A stretch of 60,000 nucleotides of DNA, taken from Prorocentrum cordatum. Lineage: Eukaryota > Sar > Dinophyceae > Prorocentrales > Prorocentraceae. This document shows positions 53,656 through 60,000 of this stretch, piece after piece; within the stretch, counting starts at the first letter, position 1, and each line of letters opens with the position of its first letter. A program made the translations under genes and the position numbers. Under the pieces are notes generated by a model, which ran no database searches, was not told where the DNA came from, and saw only the letters and a list, made by a program, of their open reading frames with translations. The stretch spans positions 130,001 to 190,000 of the forward strand of contig CAUYUJ010018054.1 in assembly GCA_963575745.1 (NCBI GenBank), in the 5' to 3' direction.

Positions 53656-56600
53656 CCCGCCCCGTCCGTGCGAATACTTCTTGTGATCCTGCGCTGTGAG
53701 CGCCCCCCGGATCTGGGGACACCTTGAGCGCAATTGCCGCCGTCTCCATGCCACAGCACGGCGCAGCGACGGTGGTTCAGCCGATAACGTAGACAGTTTT
53801 GTTAGGTCTCTCGTTTCAGTTCGGTAGGTAGGGTCCTCCCTGCCGCGGAGGGCGACGCACTGCTGTGCCTGAGTGGCTGAATTCGCATGTGCGTGGGTCA
53901 GCCTAGCAGGCTGGACATGTGTTTCGCTTGACTGGAATCCTGCCTAACAGGCTGGATCTGCTTTCGCTTGCACGGCATCCTTCACACAGGGCGGAACATG
54001 CCAAGAAATGTATGACACGCGACAGGAGCGGCTCGACTCGGTCTCTCGTCTCAGTAGGCCGCGCCCTGCCCCATTCCCCCATACGAGAAGCACTTGGCCT
54101 GGCGAAGTTCCCAACCATCTGCAGCTTCGAGTGTCGCAGAGTCTGGCCCTCTCCTCATAGGTAGTACGCCGCGAGAGGGATGGAGCACTTGGCAATGCGG
54201 ATGAGGTAAACATAAACTTTCGGAGCTCCTCGCAGATTTCTTGGATCTGCGCTGGACCCCCCCTGGCAGCGCCTCTGGAGCCGCTCCTGGCGCACTCTGC
54301 CCCGCCCCGTCCGTGCGAATACTTCTTGTGATCCTGCGCTGTGAGCGCCCCCCGGATCTGGGGACACCTTGAGCGCAATTGCCGCCGTCTCCATGCCACA
54401 GCACGGCGCAGCGACGGTGGTTCAGCCGATAACGTAGACAGTTTTGTTAGGTCTCTCGTTTCAGTTCGGTAGGTAGGGTCCTCCCTGCCGCGGAGGGCGA
54501 CGCACTGCTGTGCCTGAGTGGCTGAATTCGCATGTGCGTGGGTCAGCCTAGCAGGCTGGACATGTGTTTCGCTTGACTGGAATCCTGCCTAACAGGCTGG
54601 ATCTGCTTTCGCTTGCACGGCATCCTTCACACAGGGCGGAACATGCCAAGAAATGTATGACACGCGACAGGAGCGGCTCGACTCGGTCTCTCGTCTCAGT
54701 AGGCCGCGCCCTGCCCCATTCCCCCATACGAGAAGCACTTGGCCTGGCGAAGTTCCCAACCATCTGCAGCTTCGAGTGTCGCAGAGTCTGGCCCTCTCCT
54801 CATAGGTAGTACGCCGCGAGAGGGATGGAGCACTTGGCAATGCGGATGAGGTAAACATAAACTTTCGGAGCTCCTCGCAGATTTCTTGGATCTGCGCTGG
54901 ACCCCCCCTGGCAGCGCCTCTGGAGCCGCTCCTGGCGCACTCTGCCCCGCCCCGTCCGTGCGAATACTTCTTGTGATCCTGCGCTGTGAGCGCCCCCCGG
55001 ATCTGGGGACACCTTGAGCGCAATTGCCGCTGTCTCCATGCCACAGCACGGCGCAGCGACGGTGGTTCAGCCGATAACGTAGACAGTTTTGTTAGGTCTC
55101 TCGTTTCAGTTCGGTAGGTAGGGTCCTCCCTGCCGCGGAGGGCGACGCACTGCTGTGCCTGAGTGGCTGAATTCGCATGTGCGTGGGTCAGCCTAGCAGG
55201 CTGGACATGTGTTTCGCTTGACTGGAATCCTGCCTAACAGGCTGGATCTGCTTTCGCTTGCACGGCATCCTTCACACAGGGCGGAACATGCCAAGAAATG
55301 TATGACACGCGACAGGAGCGGCTCGACTCGGTCTCTCGTCTCAGTAGGCCGCGCCCTGCCCCATTCCCCCATACGAGAAGCACTTGGCCTGGCGAAGTTC
55401 CCAACCATCTGCAGCTTCGAGTGTCGCAGAGTCTGGCCCTCTCCTCATAGGTAGTACGCCGCGAGAGGGATGGAGCACTTGGCAATGCGGATGAGGTAAA
55501 CATAAACTTTCGGAGCTCCTCGCAGATTTCTTGGATCTGCGCTGGACCCCCCCTGGCAGCGCCTCTGGAGCCGCTCCTGGCGCACTCTGCCCCGCCCCGT
55601 CCGTGCGAATACTTCTTGTGATCCTGCGCTGTGAGCGCCCCCCGGATCTGGGGACACCTTGAGCGCAATTACCGCCGTCTCCATGCCACAGCACGGCGCA
55701 GCGACGGTGGTTCAGCCGATAACGTAGACAGTTTTGTTAGGTCTCTCGTTTCAGTTCGGTAGGTAGGGTCCTCCCTGCCGCGGAGGGCGACGCACTGCTG
55801 TGCCTGAGTGGCTGAATTCGCATGTGCGTGGGTCAGCCTAGCAGGCTGGACATGTGTTTCGCTTGACTGGAATCCTGCCTAACATGTGTTTCGCTTGACT
55901 GGAATCCTGCCTAACAGACTGGATCTGCTTTCGCTTGCACGGCATCCTTCACACAGGGCGGAACATGCCAAGAAATGTATGACACGCGACAGGAGCGGCT
56001 CGACTCGGTCTCTCGTCTCAGTAGGCCGCGCCCTGCCCCATTCCCCCATACGAGAAGCACTTGGCCTGGCGAAGTTCCCAACCATCTGCAGCTTCGAGTG
56101 TCGCAGAGTCTGGCCCTCTCCTCATAGGTAGTACGCCGCGAGAGGGATGGAGCACTTGGCAATGCGGATGAGGTAAACATAAACTTTCGGAGCTCCTCGC
56201 AGATTTCTTGGATCTGCGCTGGACCCCCCCTGGCAGCGCCTCTGGAGCCGCTCCTGGCGCACTCTGCCCCGCCCCGTCCGTGCGAATACTTCTTGTGATC
56301 CTGCGCTGTGAGCGCCCCCCGGATCTGGGGACACCTTGAGCGCAATTGCCGCCGTCTCCATGCCACAGCACGGCGCAGCGACGGTGGTTCAGCCGATAAC
56401 GTAGACAGTTTTTGTTAGGTTCTCTTCGTTTCAGTCGGTAGGTAGGGTGCCTCCCTGACGCGGAGGGCGACGCCCTGCTGTGCCTTAGTGGCTGGAATCG
56501 CCATGTGCCGTGGGTCAGCCTAGCAGGCTGACCATGTGTTTTCGCTTGAAACTGGATACTGCCTAACAGGCTGGATATGCTTTCGCTTGCACGGCCCTTC

Positions 56601-59504
56601 ACTACAGTGCGGAACATGCCAAGAAATTTATGACACGCGACAGGAGGCTCCGCCTCGGTCTCTCGTCTCAGTAGGCCGCGCCCTGCCCCATTCCCCCATA
56701 CGAGAAGCACTTGGCCTGGCGAAGTTCCCAACCATCTGCAGCTTCGAGAGTCGCAGAGTCTGGCCCTCTCCTCATAGGTAGTACGCCGCGAGAGGGATGG
56801 AGCACTTGGCAATGCGGATGAGGTAAACATACACTTTCGGAGCTCCTCGCAGATTTCTTGGATCTGCGCTGGACCCCCCCTGGCAGCGCCTCTGGAGCCG
56901 CTCCTGGCGCACTCTGCCCCGCCCCGTCCGTGCGAATACTTCTTGTGATCCTGCGCTGTGAGCGCCCCCCGAAGCTGGGGACACCTTGAGCGCAATTACC
57001 GCCGTCTCCATGCCACAGCACGGCGCAGCGACGGTGGTTCAAGCCGATAACGTAGACATTTTTGTTAGTCTCTCCGTTTCATTTCGGTAAGGTATGGTCC
57101 TCCCTTGCTCGGCGCTTTGTCGCAACCCTTGACACTTGCTCATGATTCGCATGTGCGGTGGCGCGGGTCAGCCTAGCAGGCTGGACATTATTTCGCTTGA
57201 CTGGAATCCTGCCTAACAGGCTGGATCTGCTTTCGCTTGCACGGCATCCTTCACACAGGGCGGAACATGCCAAGAAATGTATGACACGCGACAGGAGCGG
57301 CTCGACTCGGTCTCTCGTCTCAGTAGGCCGCGCCCTGCCCCATTCCCCCATACGAGAAGCACTTGGCCTGGCGAAGTTCCCAACCATCTGCAGCTTCGAG
57401 TGTCGCAGAGTCTGGCCCTCTCCTCATAGGTAGTACGCCGCGAGAGGGATGGAGCACTTGGCAATGCGGATGAGGTAAACATAAACTTTCGGAGCTCCTC
57501 GCAGATTTCTTGGATCTGCGCTGGACCCCCCCTGGCAGCGCCTCTGGAGCCGCTCCTGGCGCACTCTGCCCCGCCCCGTCCGTGCGAATACTTCTTGTGA
57601 TCCTGCGCTGTGAGCGCCCCCCGGATCTGGGGACACCTTGAGCGCAATTACCGCCGTCTCCATGCCACAGCACGGCGCAGCGACGGTGGTTCAGCCGATA
57701 ACGTAGACAGTTTTGTTAGGTCTCTCGTTTCAGTTCGGTAGGTAGGGTCCTCCCTGCCGCGGAGGGCGACGCACTGCTGTGCCTGAGTGGCTGAATTCGC
57801 ATGTGCGTGGGTCAGCCTAGCAGGCTGGACATGTGTTTCGCTTGACTGGAATCCTGCCTAACAGGCTGGATCTGCTTTCGCTTGCACGGCATCCTTCACA
57901 CAGGGCGGAACATGCCAAGAAATGTATGACACGCGACAGGAGCGGCTCGACTCGGTCTCTCGTCTCAGTAGGCCGCGCCCTGCCCCATTCCCCCATACGA
58001 GAAGCACTTGGCCTGGCGAAGTTCCCAACCATCTGCAGCTTCGAGTGTCGCAGAGTCTGGCCCTCTCCTCATAGGTAGTACGCCGCGAGAGGGATGGAGC
58101 ACTTGGCAATGCGGATGAGGTAAACATAAACTTTCGGAGCTCCTCGCAGATTTCTTGGATCTGCGCTGGACCCCCCCTGGCAGCGCCTCTGGAGCCGCTC
58201 CTGGCGCACTCTGCCCCGCCCCGTCCGTGCGAATACTTCTTGTGATCCTGCGCTGTGAGCGCCCCCCGGATCTGGGGACACCTTGAGCGCAATTGCCGCT
58301 GTCTCCATGCCACAGCACGGCGCAGCGACGGTGGTTCAGCCGATAACGTAGACAGTTTTGTTAGGTCTCTCGTTTCAGTTCGGTAGGTAGGGTCCTCCCT
58401 GCCGCGGAGGGCGACGCACTGCTGTACCTGAGTGGCTGAATTCGCATGTGCGTGGGTCAGCCTAGCAGGCTGGACATGTGTTTCGCTTGACTGGAATCCT
58501 GCCTAACAGGCTGGATCTGCTTTCGCTTGCACGGCATCCTTCACACAGGGCGGAACATGCCAAGAAATGTATGACACGCGACAGGAGCGGCTCGACTCGG
58601 TCTCTCGTCTCAGTAGGCCGCGCCCTGCCCCATTCCCCCATACGAGAAGCACTTGGCCTGGCGAAGTTCCCAACCATCTGCAGCTTCGAGTGTCGCAGAG
58701 TCTGGCCCTCTCCTCATAGGTAGTACGCCGCGAGAGGGATGGAGCACTTGGCAATGCGGATGAGGTAAACATAAACTTTCGGAGCTCCTCGCAGATTTCT
58801 TGGATCTGCGCTGGACCCCCCCTGGCAGCGCCTCTGGAGCCGCTCCTGGCGCACTCTGCCCCGCCCCGTCCGTGCGAATACTTCTTGTGATCCTGCGCTG
58901 TGAGCGCCCCCCGGATCTGGGGACACCTTGAGCGCAATTACCGCCGTCTCCATGCCACAGCACGGCGCAGCGACGGTGGTTCAGCCGATAACGTAGACAG
59001 TTTTGTTAGGTCTCTCGTTTCAGTTCGGTAGGTAGGGTCCTCCCTGCCGCGGAGGGCGACGCATTGCTGTGCCTGAGTGGCTGAATTCGCATGTGCGTGG
59101 GTCAGCCTAGCAGGCTGGACATGTGTTTCGCTTGACTGGAATCCTGCCTAACAGGCTGGATCTGCTTTCGCTTGCACGGCATCCTTCACACAGGGCGGAA
59201 CATGCCAAGAAATGTATGACACGCGGCAGGAGCGGCTCGACTCGGTCTCTCGTCTCAGTAGGCCGCGCCCTGCCCCATTCCCCCATACGAGAAGCACTTG
59301 GCCTGGCGAAGTTCCCAACCATCTGCAGCTTCGAGTGTCGCAGAGTCTGGCCCTCTCCTCATAGGTAGTACGCCGCGAGAGGGATGGAGCACTTGGCAAT
59401 GCGGATGAGGTAAACATAAACTTTCGGAGCTCCTCGCAGATTTCTTGGATCTGCGCTGGACCCCCCCCGGCAGCGCCTCTGGAGCCGCTCCTGGCGCACT
59501 CTGC
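53656..59504. repeat. 645-bp tandem array, nine copies
   Basis: Units start at 53656, 54301, 54946, 55591, 56268, 56918, 57570, 58215 and 58860. Most are 645 bp and almost identical. The fourth has a 32-bp internal duplication (about 55884-55915); the fifth and sixth are 650 and 652 bp with diverged middle parts. Each unit ends with one arm of the foldback element (CATAAACTTTCGGAGCTCCT, GCAGATTTCTTGGATCTGCG). Because 645 is a multiple of three, the same frames (71, 79, 81, 117 and 151 codons) recur in each copy. None looks like a known protein. I found no 5S rRNA, U6, tRNA or spliced-leader RNA sequence in the unit. Confidence 0.95.
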
Positions 59505-59570
59505 GCGCCAGGGAGGAGCTTCCAGCGCCGATCCAGGAAATTCGTGGGGACATCCCACATGTGATGGCTA
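59410..59570 (+). mobile_element. Complete foldback element at the end of the array
   Basis: In the last unit the left arm (about 59412-59500) is followed by a real right arm instead of the next unit. The reverse complement of 59505-59570 reads GAATTTCCTGGATCGGCGCT, matching GATTTCTTGGATCTGCGCTG on the left. The size (about 150 bp) and structure are those of the intron 1 element. A possible AG acceptor follows at CTATGCAG (about 59572). Confidence 0.65.
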
Positions 59571-59572
59571 TG

Positions 59573-59810
59573 CAGTTTGTTGTTCCTCCAAGGAGGGTGG
59601 ATCCAAGGCGGGGAATTTATCCATCACCTCCGCTCGGAGGATCAGACTTCGGGTACCTCGGCAGGCGGTGGATACGGATTTATTCGGGCCCTCATAGCCA
59701 ACATATTGCCATACCTCTACGACCATGCTTCCGGTGATAAGGAGTTGGGGGGATGGGGGGGAAGAACCAATTGCTGGCAAATGCGATGGGTGTGACGATG
59801 ACGATGCTGG
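59573..59810 (+). other. Possible exon after the foldback element, very uncertain
   Basis: After the AG, one frame reads VVPPRRVDPRRGIYPSPPLG, then GSDFGYLGRRWIRIYSG and ends at a TGA near 59738. Another frame (59577-59795) is also open. The non-repetitive composition and the position behind an introner-like element suggest coding sequence of another gene, but no domain is recognised. Confidence 0.15.
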
Positions 59811-59929
59811 TGACGCGCCCTCGAGTTCGTGACGACGCGTGATGACGATGTTGCGCTTCGATGTAATGTCTGTCACTATTGTCCCCGCTTTGGATTTCAC
59901 TCGATCGATTGCACTGTCGACGACATCAC

Positions 59930-60000
59930 AGGCTTGATCACACTCGATCTATCTCACTATCGATCTCAATATCGATCTCACTATAGATTGCCCTTTCGAT
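59930..60000. repeat. CGATCTCACTAT-type 12-bp repeat at the window edge
   Basis: About five degenerate CTCGATCTATCT / TATCGATCTCAC units run off the end of the window. Confidence 0.7.

Noticed and set aside
53850-53910. tRNA-like start (GCCTGAGTGGCTGAATTCGC) in the 645-bp unit
   Set aside because: No acceptor-stem partner and no T-arm with a GGTTCGA core follow at the right distance.
53903-59560. Recurrent frames of 71-151 codons in the 645-bp array as a tandem gene family
   Set aside because: They persist because the unit length is a multiple of three, overlap on both strands, include foldback sequence, and show no domain.

Overview
The window looks like nuclear DNA of a dinoflagellate. 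The evidence is a decayed 22-nt dinoflagellate spliced-leader relict fused to a retro-copied gene, a DIRS-like retroelement carrying a cytosine-5 DNA methyltransferase, an introner-like foldback element that forms a whole intron, a single intron of about 48.8 kb, and a very high load of tandem repeats. A species cannot be fixed from the sequence. The GC-rich composition, giant intron and introner would fit a Prorocentrum-like or Symbiodiniales-like genome, but that is inference.

The only convincing host gene is on the + strand and nearly spans the window. It is a single-domain (six-transmembrane) voltage-gated cation channel with two C-terminal EF-hands. The visible exons are about 1945-2464 (proline-rich N-terminal part, S1, S2), 2679-2843 (S3, S4) and 51683-52600 (S5, pore, S6, EF-hands, stop). 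They are joined by a 214-bp foldback intron (2465-2678) and a 48,839-bp intron (2844-51682), both GT-AG and both phase 0. The 5' end of the gene lies in earlier exons, probably outside the window.

The giant intron is packed with repeats and dead or dying mobile DNA. 3-8.4 kb: microsatellites, a 73-bp minisatellite, a 1.2-kb GAGGCT array and a large palindrome. 8.5-9.2 kb: a trans-spliced mRNA retrocopy resembling a GT29 sialyltransferase. 10.9-15.3 kb: a multiply frameshifted selfish element with OTU-like and transposase-like parts. 16-17.7 kb: more arrays. 17.9-38.9 kb: a mosaic of modules A, B and C, joined at (GTT)n tracts. A 5'-truncated LINE (18883-24339, poly-A tail, 4-bp target duplication) sits inside one A module, and there are satellites of 131/140 bp, 63 bp and about 64 bp. 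39.7-46.3 kb: the DIRS-like element (gag-like, RT, RNase H, DNA methyltransferase, RNase H remainder, tyrosine recombinase). 46.8-48.9 kb: a 2.1-kb inverted repeat. 49-51.6 kb: further repeats.

Downstream of the channel, nine copies of a 645-bp unit (53656-59504) each carry half of the foldback element seen in the first intron. The last copy runs into a complete foldback. The final 400 bp may hold an exon of another gene but this is weak.

Many long open frames here come from repeats whose unit is a multiple of three (3, 12, 21 and 63 bp) and are not called as genes.
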